Source: Hirudo medicinalis
Lineage: Eukaryota; Annelida; Clitellata; Hirudinida; Hirudinidae
Length of the DNA: 64,000 bases
Reading direction: 5' to 3'
Assembly: GCA_011800805.1 (NCBI GenBank)
Contig: MPNW01000046.1
Span: 155,052 to 219,051 of the forward strand
Shown here: piece after piece, positions 22,294 through 31,954 of the stretch
How the letters are laid out: each line of letters begins with the position of its first letter
How positions within the stretch are numbered: position 1 is the stretch's first letter
Notes under the pieces: generated by a model
The model's input: the letters and a program-made list of their open reading frames with translations, nothing else
Database searches by the model: none
Told to the model about the DNA's origin: nothing
Made by a program: the position numbers and the translations under genes

Positions 22294-22608
22294 TCAGTGC
22301 TTCAGTGATTTCAGAAAATCTGCTACTTCCTGTTTCTGCTGAGTAGTCAACAAAGTGACAAGTTGTTGTCCCAATTCAGAAAGCTGTGTTGGTTTTGGTC
22401 CCCCGTGGAGGAGGTAGTGGATGCCGTGGTTAAGGGCGGCAGTCCTTTCTCCTTGAGGCAAAGTTGCAACTTTCTGCTCGACTTTAGTTTTGATGTACTG
22501 GAACTTCTCACTCCATGGTTTCGCTGCAAATTCCTCAGCTGTTAAGTCGCAGTACGCAACTGCCACGAAACCAAGAAGGACAACAGCCAACAAGATTTTC
22601 GAAGTCAT
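22294..22608 (-). CDS. Secreted single-module helical protein (DLTAEEF subgroup)
   Basis: Predicted 104-residue protein from ATG 22608. The upstream ATG at 22644 is in frame but lies before an ATTCAG acceptor, so it is probably intronic. Signal peptide MTSKILLAVVLLGFVAVAYC, then DLTAEEFAAKPW. Module: WSEKFQYIKTKV, LPQGERTAAL, GIHYLLHGG, KPTQLSELGQQL, LLTTQQKQEVADFLKSL. No cysteine after the signal. A noncoding exon ends at 22852 before the donor GTAGGT, giving an intron of about 240 bases. Closest relative is the 18.4 kb gene. Function unknown. Confidence 0.87.
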   Translation of the reverse strand: MTSKILLAVVLLGFVAVAYCDLTAEEFAAKPWSEKFQYIKTKVEQKVATLPQGERTAALNHGIHYLLHGGPKPTQLSELGQQLVTLLTTQQKQEVADFLKSLKH

Positions 22609-22916
22609 TTTCCTGAATTTCAATAACAAATTTCTGATTGCCATTATTAAAATTATGGAAAGATTATAAGCTAAAATATTGCAAATTTATCAGATATGGA
22701 GAAAGATTTAAACTATCCGTGAATAAATAAAATAAAATATTCATGAATAGTAATGTGTTAGTTAATGTAATAATGTATTTCCAATGTAGTGAGTAGTAGT
22801 AATGTATTAGTGTAATAATTTAGTTCCAATGTAATATAGCACCAAACCTACCCGACAAGGATGTGCAGAGGATGCAGAATTGAGCGTAATGGCTCGTATT
22901 AATAGCTTCTGAACGT

Positions 22917-22930
22917 GGATCTTTGGACTC
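22917..22930 (-). promoter_or_regulatory. HNF4-like DR1 element upstream of the 22.3 kb gene
   Basis: Minus strand GAGTCCAAAGATCC, about 65 bases upstream of the first-exon donor, sharing AGTCCAAAGATC with the promoter of the 18.4 kb paralogue. Confidence 0.45.
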
Positions 22931-24870
22931 TATGAGACCACGTCTGGGACAAAAAGAACGAAAAAGGTCAATTGAGACAGCGTTCAACTTCGGGTGTCTT
23001 CAAGGCTTTTATGTCTAATTAAGTTTCAAAACATATTTTTCGTTATTACTTTAATTTAAAAATATTTTATGCAATTTTGTGTTTTGCCTTAAAAAATCCT
23101 TTATCGGATTTGTTGAATTAATGAGTTAATGGTTGACATAAGGTGAACCTGTCAACTGTAAACCCAGTTTTTTGGTCCCTGGAGAACTTTGTTCGCCATA
23201 AATTAAGTGTTTCGACCTTGCACAATAATTTTCACTTTTTCAGAATTTTAATTCGTTGATTTCGTACAATTTCCGCCATTTATAAGTTAATGAAAAAACT
23301 TTTGCAGTTTTTAAAACGTCATAATTAGAAGCAGATTATTTGTATATTATTTGTACATTATTTGTACGTTATTTGGTAATTGCATTATTTATTATTTATT
23401 TTATTATCTACTTTTTAAAACCAGAACTTGAAGACATATCAATATCATTTACACAGCAGCATTCGAAGTTCTTACTATTTCTAACATTTGTAATTTATAA
23501 CAATTCCTTTCAATATGTGGATCTTATTAAGGATTTATTTGAAACTTATTTCACCAACATTTTCCTCTACTCAGATGTGCAGCAAACTCAGCAAATAAAA
23601 CGGCGAACTCCTTCTGCTCGTTAACAATCAAAACTTTATGCACCATTTTCTCAAAAAACAGAAATATTCAAAAGTGAAAATCCGTACTAAAGCTAGTCTA
23701 CCCAGAATAAATAACTGATCAGTTATTATTTGTTCATCAAACCTTTACAAATAATGCAGGAAAAATACATCTTTTATTGTTTCGCATTTTTGGAACTTCG
23801 ATCCGTTTTTTTTTAAGATTTGAAATGACCCCTCCACTCAAGTACGAGGTCTGAGTTAAGTTTGAAAAAATATTGATTTGTCGTTGGTAACAAAAAAATC
23901 ACTTTGCTGCAATTACATGTTGCAAATACATTCATGTGTCATCCTTTTAGAAATACATTTATGTGTCATCCTTTTAGAAATTATCTGGTTATTTTTTTAT
24001 TAAACACTGTCTCAACATCTCAGAAAGCACCTTTAACATTTAAAGATGTAAATAATTTTATCGAATTGTATTTGTTGTTAGAGCGAATAATTAACGATAT
24101 CGAATAGTCCTTAATAAACTCAGCTAATGATAACATTTAACACAATAAATAAATGAGCTACTTAATAACACGTAATTGTCAAGAGTTGAAATTGAGGGAA
24201 GCAAGACGTACACTTTTTTATTTTAGCTTCAACTCTGTTCTTGCAACTCACTTCGCGAACAAATCTTCTTACCAGCATGTTATCATGTCGTCGAAGAAAA
24301 ATGAATTTTTTTATAAAAATATTTTTCTGAACCGACCAAGAATAATTCCATAAAATATAAAAACTATCAAATAAATAATTGAATGAAACACTCACGTCCA
24401 CATTAATTCATTATTGCCTCTTCAAACATTTCAAATAGAAAATAAGCATCAAGTAAGCATTGGCAACGGCAGATAATTTAAAGTTACATGCGTAAATATT
24501 TTATTGTAGAAAAATATTTAACAAATAAAATATGAAATAAAAGATGTATCAGTTAATAGTTTACATCGTGATAAATTCATTGATGCGGATGTGGGTGCGA
24601 GCGATGTTGAAAAATAGAAAGTAGGTTTATCAAATATTTTCAAGTCAGGAATATACTCAGAATGCAGAATTTCAAGATGTTGTGCAGTTTCTAGTGAAAT
24701 TTATAAATATGTTTTTATTATTACTGTCAGTGAACAAAAACAATAATTCAAAATTCCAAAATATAAACATACTTCATTTCAGAATCATTGGAATAGATAA
24801 AAACAATTTTGGTGAACAATCGTAAACTTAATATCACTTGGTACTTCTGGCCAATTAAAGTAGGAACTAT
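22931..24870. other. Intergenic, no gene recognised
   Basis: AT-rich. Several small frames lack recognisable domains. A 25-bp direct repeat containing CATTTATGTGTCATCC-type sequence occurs near 23930-23980. Confidence 0.4.
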
Positions 24871-24874
24871 TGAT

Positions 24875-25201
24875 CTATGGATGTTGCTCAGCCTTTAAAC
24901 TTTCAATGTAGGCGATCACTTGTGCCCTTTGTTCTGGAGTCAGTCTTCCCACCAATTGTTTGTCAGTCTCGGGAATTCTTCTCGGATCTGACTCTCCGCT
25001 CAGCAGGAAGTTTATTCCATCCTGCAGGAATGTACTTCTCCTTCCAGGTGGCTGAAGGTTGCAGGTTCTCCTGATACTCTCCTGGATATACTGGAACTGT
25101 TCCTCCCATGGCTTGCCGAGTACGTCAGAGTTGACTCCATCCTGAGCAGAAATCATCGATAGTACAAGAACAAAGGCAGCCAAAAGCAGAAGGTGATTCA
25201 T
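24875..25201 (-). CDS. Secreted single-module helical protein
   Basis: Predicted 108-residue protein, signal peptide MNHLLLLAAFVLVLSMISA then QDGVNSDVL. Module: KPWEEQFQYIQESI, QPPGRRSTFL, GINFLLSGE, P, then LTPEQRAQVIAYIESL, with a short polar tail. It has one cysteine after the signal, unlike most members. A small intron (about 25234-25320) with donor GTAAGT and acceptor TCACTTAG separates a noncoding first exon from the coding exon. Last member of the cluster on the right. Function unknown. Confidence 0.85.
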   Translation of the reverse strand: MNHLLLLAAFVLVLSMISAQDGVNSDVLGKPWEEQFQYIQESIRRTCNLQPPGRRSTFLQDGINFLLSGESDPRRIPETDKQLVGRLTPEQRAQVIAYIESLKAEQHP

Positions 25202-25860
25202 TGTTGCTCCAGAATTTCAATTTGAGTTGAACTAAGTGACAAGTCAAATTTTAATCAAACAAGATAATGGTTTGTAAATTATTATTTTATAGATATCTCA
25301 CATTTGTTTTAAGCACTTACATTTCCAAAGAGAAAATTTTAGTAAATCTAACGTGAGTGAAGATCGAAATTAGATGTTTTCTTCTCCTGCATCATGTTGA
25401 ACTTTTAAATGTTACATTTTTATGGAATAAAGTCCAACAATTAACAACTCATGTAAATCTTGCGAATATCTCGAAAAAATTATCTTCCAATTTTTCAGAA
25501 TAAAAATATTCGCAACAGTTTTTAGCGTCTGTTCAATAAAATGTGGATTTATTGTGAATTTTATTATGAAATTTATTATGAAATAGATTTTAATGAATGT
25601 AATGAGGCATTGCTACTTCAGTTAAATGCGTTTAAAAAATTTTCAAAGAAACATTCACTTGTTTAGTCTGAAATAAATTGAACCAACTTGTATTCGTTAA
25701 AAAATCCAACGAATCAAACAACCTTTACCTAATTATAATTATAATATATTTAGATGTTGTATGGGTTCAATAACTTTTACAAATCATCAGATGAGCTATT
25801 CCTTCTCAAAGCAATTACATGGCTTAAATTTTGATGGAACTCCACCTTTGAGATAATGAG

Positions 25861-26057
25861 CAGACATGGGACCAAAAAGTTCAAAATTGCTGAAGTTCAA
25901 GTACAGGTACCCAAGGTACGAATACAAGTACTCAAGGTCTAAGTGCAAGTACAAGTACGAGTAGTCAAGATCTAAGTACGAGTACGAGTACAGTACCTGA
26001 AATTGGCACTCGAATAGCACTCGATTGCGAGTACAAGTACCAAGTACCCCATGTCTG
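25861..26057. mobile_element. Complete 197-bp hAT-type MITE with target duplication
   Basis: Begins CAGACATGGGACC and ends with its inverse ...CCCCATGTCTG. It is flanked by ATAATGAG (25853-25860) and ATAGTGAG (26058-26065), an 8-bp duplication with one mismatch. The interior is a run of degenerate AAGTAC/GAGTAC hexamers. No coding capacity. CAG termini and an 8-bp duplication are typical of the hAT superfamily. Confidence 0.8.
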
Positions 26058-26194
26058 ATAGTGAGTTTCCGAAGCGGTTGATTAGTAACTTAATGACCGA
26101 ACATAGTCGTCGCATTCCAATGCATTTCAGTGAAGTAAAACCAAATTATTAATTCTGCACCCAACTCTCCCCGCGTAAATAAAACAGATACACA

Positions 26195-27245
26195 GCATAT
26201 AAACCCTCTTTAATTTTAGCATAACTCCTAAAATATTGAACTGATCAAAGCCAAATTTTGAATTTATACGTAGAAGTTGATATTTTATGCTTGTGCTCAA
26301 TTTGTTTTTGATTGAACAAGTCATACTATATATATGCTGATGTTACACACCTGTACCAAATGTTTTTTTCGATTGAACAATTAATGCTTGCAAATTCATT
26401 AAAATGTCCTAATTAGGCCTTGGAAAAATGATACAAACACTTCCGATAATATATCCATTAACAAATTTTACAAGCTTCTTCAAAAGTACCACATTATAAT
26501 ACTTGCCCTGCAAAATTATATCAATAGGATTTTGGTTTAATATTTTAGTACATATTATTTTTAGCATNNNNNNNNNNNNNNNNNNNNNNNNNNNNNNNNN
26601 NNNNNNNNNNNNNNNNNNNNNNNNNNNNNNNNNNNNNNNNNNNNNNNNNNNNNNNNNNNNNNNNNNNNNNNNNNNNNNNNNNNNNNNNNNNNNNNNNNNN
26701 NNNNNNNNNNNNNNNNNNNNNNNNNNNNNNNNNNNNNNNNNNNNNNNNNNNNNNNNNNNNNNNNNNNNNNNNNNNNNNNNNNNNNNNNNNNNNNNNNNNN
26801 NNNNNNNNNNNNNNNNNNNNNNNNNNNNNNNNNNNNNNNNTATCCATTAACAAATTTTACAAGCTTCTTCAAAAGTACCACATTATAATACTTGCCCTGC
26901 AAAATTATATCAATAGGATTTTGGTTTAATATTTTAGTACATATTATTTTTAGCATGGATGGGAGCAAGTCATTAAACACAAGTCATTAAACACTAAAAT
27001 GATTTTTGAATAAAATTGAAAATTTAATTATTTGATAATTTGACCTTAAATTGAACTTCTCCAAAGTGTTTGTAACCTCTTTCCACGGCCGAAATAGAAC
27101 GTTTTGATGTTTGCAAGCATCATTTGTTCATTCAAAATTAATTTGGCACACACGTGTGACATCAGAACATTCATATTAAATCCAAATTTGGTTTTGATCA
27201 GTTCAATATTTTAGGAGTTACGCTAAAATTAAGGGGTGTTTGTAA
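26195..27245. repeat. Long inverted repeat around an assembly gap
   Basis: The left arm (about 26195-26390) and right arm (about 27110-27245) are inverse copies. Shared strings include CTAAAATATTGAACTGATCA on the left with its reverse complement on the right, and CTGATGTTACAC matching CTGATGTCACAC. The left arm has an extra roughly 50-base insertion. The N-run lies in the loop between the arms. Confidence 0.75.
26452..26956. repeat. 273-base N gap with identical 116-bp flanks
   Basis: 26452-26567 and 26841-26956 look identical and bracket the N-run 26568-26840. Most likely the same sequence assembled twice on the two sides of a false gap. Confidence 0.85.
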
Positions 27246-27576
27246 ACGTTTTGCACACACTGTGTTTGGAATGAAATCCATGTTATTTGAATATTTAGAA
27301 TCGCATCAAGTCAATGTGTAACAAATATTATTAAGACTTTAACGCACAATGGAAAATAAATGGATAAAGCGAAGTCTTGTGAATAACATTAAGTAGGTCA
27401 ATAACTTTAATAATAACATTAAGTAGGTCCATCCTGAAAGTCAGAATCGTCAGTTTATTCATAACTTCAGTAGGCATTTAAGTCCAAGAGTTGGAAAATA
27501 TTCTTAAATATTGTTAAAGATTGTTAAAGAATGTTAAAACGGTGACAACGAAAAATTAAACGTTCAAAATACTCAC

Positions 27577-27788
27577 AGAAATTCATCAAAGAAATTTAAA
27601 AATAACCAGCTAATTAAGCTAAACCATGCAAGCGTAAAAGTGACAAATAAACACAGAGTAAATATTGAACTATAACAAATGGTTTCCCGATGGTGATGAG
27701 AATCGAAATTTTGGAAGAAAGAGGTCATGTTGGTGAGAATCTTCTTCGCAGGTCGATAGGAGAGCATGTCGTGGTACTTCCGAGACAT
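27577..27788 (-). CDS. Probable first coding exon of an unrecognised membrane protein
   Basis: ATG 27788 in a good context (AAAAAAATGTC) opens 70 codons that end at a strong GTGAGT donor (27576-27571), phase 2. The frame contains a long hydrophobic segment (IFTLCLFVTFTLAWFSLIS) after a basic, His-containing N-terminus. A TATA box (TTATAAA) at 27949-27943 stands about 155 bases upstream. Downstream exons would lie to the left, around or beyond the N gap, and I could not find them. Function unknown. Chance ORF with a chance donor remains possible. Confidence 0.45.
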
Positions 27789-27942
27789 TTTTTTGGCCTC
27801 GAAGCTCTAATGTAATAACCGTCAAGTTGATGCTCGCAAACATCCATGTTTACGCTCGTGCTCGCAAAAACGCTTAAAAGGAATCGACGCTGACCGAGAG
27901 ATGTGAGTCCAGTTGCTGGGACACAAACAAGGTCGCAGGAAG

Positions 27943-27949
27943 TTTATAA
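27943..27949 (-). promoter_or_regulatory. TATA box upstream of the 27.6 kb exon
   Basis: TTATAAA on the minus strand in CTTATAAACTTCC; distance to the ATG at 27788 suits a leader of about 125 bases. Confidence 0.4.
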
Positions 27950-29980
27950 GGTCAGCGGTTTTATTGTTTTCAGGCCGCAGGGATGTTCCCTGTAGTTTGT
28001 CAATTATTTCCTATCGTTTGTTCGTAGGGAAGGTTTAAGTTATTATTGGTGACATCATTCTATGAATTTTAGGATCAACTAAGCTGAATGTGTTTCAAAT
28101 GAATTCGAAAGTTTTAAAATAAATAGAAATTCAAGTTCTTTTAAATAAATTCAATAAAAATAGGTTTAATCAAAAATAGAACTTAAAAATAATAATGGAT
28201 GAAAGTAAAGGATTTAAAACAGAAACAAATTAACATTCATCCCATCGTGAAACTTCTCAGCAATCGAATGAAATGATTCATTAATTTAAATACAAGGTGA
28301 ACATTTTACACGGGTTTTCAATGTCTTTATCAGCAAATAATTCTTTTCAAGAAACGCTGCTTAAATCTTTTTAATTTCATTGCCTTAAGAATTCATAAAA
28401 ATTGAGACCCGTAAATAAGGAGGCGCACAAGGAGGCTTTGTACATTGGAATATTACATCGTTACATCAATGCTACTTCTTCAATGAAGGTCTTGAGCTAT
28501 GAAAAGATTCCCTTATTAAGAACTTTTAAGGAGAAAATTCAGAAAATCCTCTATTTATCCATAATATTATACATTTTCTAAATAAGTATTTCCTGACCTT
28601 ATAGATGACATCAAAATCAACAATTTCCAACGTCTATTAATTAGTATTCAGTCTCAAATAATATTCATGTCTCGTGCTTTAAGCACATTGTTCTACCTTT
28701 GTGAATGTATAAGGAATTAACGATATATTTTATGGGCGGCCTTAACCAATTTTAATGATTAGTGTCTCACAATTGAAGCACACTTACACAAGTGCTAGTA
28801 AACAAAATCAAATTTGTTTACACCGTTCTAGCGATTCAATGAACTGAATTTTAACTGAATACGAATTAAATTGAATTGAACACATTAATCAATAAATATA
28901 TTTAATTAACCATTTATTCCTGGAAACATCCGAATCTGTGAGCACGTTAATATAAGTCAAGCATCTGGGGTCAAATTTAAGTGACCAGTTTGGAAGTTTC
29001 GATGGATGTTGGAGTCCTGTAAGTGAAATACAAGAGGAAGTTGACATGAATCACTCATATTCACGTGACATGCAATGCACAATCGGAAACATTGCACTTT
29101 GATGGTAATGCAGATGTTACGCTGGTCATCAACTTATTGAAAGTCTGCCATTTCCGTTCACGAACCTATTGTTTATCGGGATGAAGATGATGGTCGGTCG
29201 TTAAGTCCGACTGCTTCTCACGTGAATGAGTGTATTTGAAGAGAAATATTTTCTTGAGGGGGATTTAAATAACTCCAGGCATTCTGTCTAAAAGGTTATG
29301 GTTCGCGTAGGGAGTGAGGTATGGATGTCTAGTGCACATCCGGGAAATGTTCCATCGGTCCGAGACTCATCCTCATCAACTTCCTCTTGTTATTCGCAAA
29401 CATTCCCTCCCAGTTGTTGAATATTTTCTGATTTTCAATTTGCTTCTATGCGGTACACGTCTCTTCAAATCAAGAGGAATTCAATTTTCTCAGCAGTAAT
29501 GTGGGTCGTTTGTAACTGCTTATGAAATTTACTCTTCGGACTCGTCAGCATTAAAAGAATAAGAAGCATCAATACGCAATCCCCCTGACGGTCCCCTTTT
29601 GTGATTGTAAAAATCTCTTTAAGGAGGGCCACGATAAAGATGTTTCAGGGGCGTCCTACAAAGCCGCGACCTCATGTTCCTTTAAAATCACTTCGACCAA
29701 AAAACATTCGCAACGTCGTAACGACCTCTGACTCGAACAATTTTAAGGTGAAAGGTCACGCGAAATAAAAATATTAATGAACAAAAAGTTGGCATCTCGG
29801 TTTTGTGGAAAACTAGTTTAGCATAAAATGGCAATCAATCTGAGCTGACGTCAATCAGGAAAACTGTTGCGATCGAGAAGGGAGGAGAATTTCATTTCTT
29901 CATGCAACTTCTTCTGAGTTTCTCTCGACAAAAAATGTTTTCTTCAATTATACCATTAAAACATGTCAGTTGTTTTATTG
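27950..29980. other. Intergenic, no gene recognised
   Basis: AT-rich. The right end should hold the promoter and first exon of the neuropeptide gene, which I cannot place. Confidence 0.4.
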
Positions 29981-29998
29981 ATTTTTTCACAGGAAACC

Positions 29999-30460
29999 AT
30001 GCAATCCATCATTCAATTTTCTGTCTTCTTATGCCTCTGTTTAAGTGGAATTTTGACCAGTGAAAATAGAGATCTGAATCCCAGTTCTCAATTGGTCGAC
30101 GAAGGCCAAAGAGTATTTGATTGGTCAAATCTTGGAAGCACCTCACATGTAGGTGAGGTGAAAGGAAGACGTGCCAGTTCCTTCGTCAGGATTGGCAAGC
30201 GTGCAATGCCCGGGGACGATTCCTTCAAAGCAATGACCAGCAACGGTTACGAATTTCCGCTGGATGGAACCATAATTTGGCAGAAATCTTTCGAGCCTTT
30301 CTCAAGACAACCCAGTCACAAAAGAAGGCCTGGAGTTGTTGATCCCAAGAAACTCAGCTCCTTCGTAAGGCTTGGGAAACGTTCCATGTTGGGGGACCAA
30401 TCCACGGAGTTGTTGGGTCGATCCTTTGGAGATTCCGATATCCTCCTGCTGAAGCAATGA
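29999..30460 (+). CDS. Neuropeptide precursor with two SSFVR(I/L)-amide peptides
   Basis: Predicted 153-residue precursor. I start at ATG 29999, six bases after a TTTTTTCACAG acceptor; the upstream ATG at 29963 would read through the intron end. Residues 1 to about 21 are a signal peptide. Two peptides are bounded by basic sites and end in amidation Gly: ASSFVRIG (59-66) between GRR and KR, and LSSFVRLG (119-126) between KK and KR. The intervening region (69-108) has a KRR site at its end but no second amidation signal. FVRIamide-type precursors are known from annelids and molluscs; a peptide acting on a G-protein-coupled receptor is the expected role. ATTAAA at 30505-30510 may be the polyadenylation signal. 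All coding sequence is in one exon. Confidence 0.88.
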   Translation: MQSIIQFSVFLCLCLSGILTSENRDLNPSSQLVDEGQRVFDWSNLGSTSHVGEVKGRRASSFVRIGKRAMPGDDSFKAMTSNGYEFPLDGTIIWQKSFEPFSRQPSHKRRPGVVDPKKLSSFVRLGKRSMLGDQSTELLGRSFGDSDILLLKQ

Positions 30461-31954
30461 CGTCATTTTTGACTTTATTCTCTTTTTTATTGCTTTACGT
30501 GCAAATTAAAAAAACATTTGTGGGTCTTCGTTGAAATTCTCAAACAAACAAAACTTTTTGCTACGTTCTGCCACAAAGCAAACATTTAAAACTTGTACAG
30601 TTTCAAAACAAATATGGTTTAAGAAATACGACAAATTGCTAACAAAGGTCCTTAAATGTACAGACTTCATATCCTTAAATGCTTAAATGTACGTCGAACA
30701 TCCTGACACAATATTTTCACTTATAGGAAACATTAACGTGAAATTTTGGAAATAATTGCCTCCTCAGAAGAGCTACATTAAAAATGGGATTCTAAAAGTT
30801 CAAACAAATACAAACTTTATTGACGAATTGCAGCATTTCAAAAGTATTTGGATGTATTTCTTTAGAACAACAAATATCTCCGTATAAACGAGTTTAAAAT
30901 GAAAATCACGTAAATCAGACCAATGACTAACATTTTTGCAATCTTCATCTGATTATCACCATCTTCGCCATCATTAAGACCATCAACACAGACCATCATC
31001 ATCATTTTCAACGCAAGCGTCCTTGCCACCTCCACTAACCCCAGAAAATGCTGTCCTATCTGAATCACATTCTCTTGGTCACATTCGATTTTTCACTCTG
31101 ACCTTGTTTTACTGAGCTGGTGTGCTTCTGTCCAACCTTTTTCTTCTTCTGACACTCTTTTCCACGAAATAGGAATATTCAATCATCAATTGCCATGTTG
31201 TTAGAAATAAACTTTTGTGAACTTGTTAACGACTTGTGAATTACCAACGAAGACTTCAGCAATTAACTAGGCCTGCATCACGATAACAACATGAGGACTT
31301 AGGATCGGCATGATTTCAATTTAAGTATTTTAAGTTAAAATTGTACAAACTTGAGTTAAATCTCTTGGTTATTGCTTATGCGAACATTTAACTGTTTAGT
31401 GTCAAAATGGAGAATGTCATCAACGTGATTTGCATGGATTTAAAAAAATAGTTAAAAGTAATTGCAAATAATCATGATAGATTAGCAGAGATAAATCACA
31501 ATTCTTAAGCATTTCTTACATTTGATTGTGCTACTGTTTACTTTCTAGTGAATCACTTTGTAGAATTTGACACAAACACAAACCGAATAACATCATGATA
31601 ACACAAAATAAGCTCATGACTATGCTTAAGGTAATAAAACACAGAAGATCCTGAAAAAGAAATGCTTTGTCAATTCATTTCATTTGAAGGAATGTTTCAT
31701 TCAAATGCGAATTGAAATTTGTTCTTTTAAAAATTTATTGAATTGGAAATTCTTTGGAAAGCTTCAAATATCAAGCCGATATGTTTATCTCCTCATAACA
31801 CAGGCTTTCCTCAACATCCTGTTCAGTCTTTTCTACTTTTACGTCATCTTCGATGCAAGAGTAAATGTGTCCCTCATCGCTTGCGTACTGAAGATAAAGC
31901 ATTTAGTTATCAAAGATCAAAGTTTATGATACACTTATTTCCAAAATATTAAAG
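30461..31954. other. Intergenic between convergent genes, no gene recognised
   Basis: Holds the 3' ends of the neuropeptide gene (+) and the adaptor gene (-). Small frames at 30862-31068 and 31684-31952 have no supporting features. Confidence 0.4.

Noticed and set aside
26503..26980. Open frames through the N-run
   Set aside because: Runs of X only; no information.
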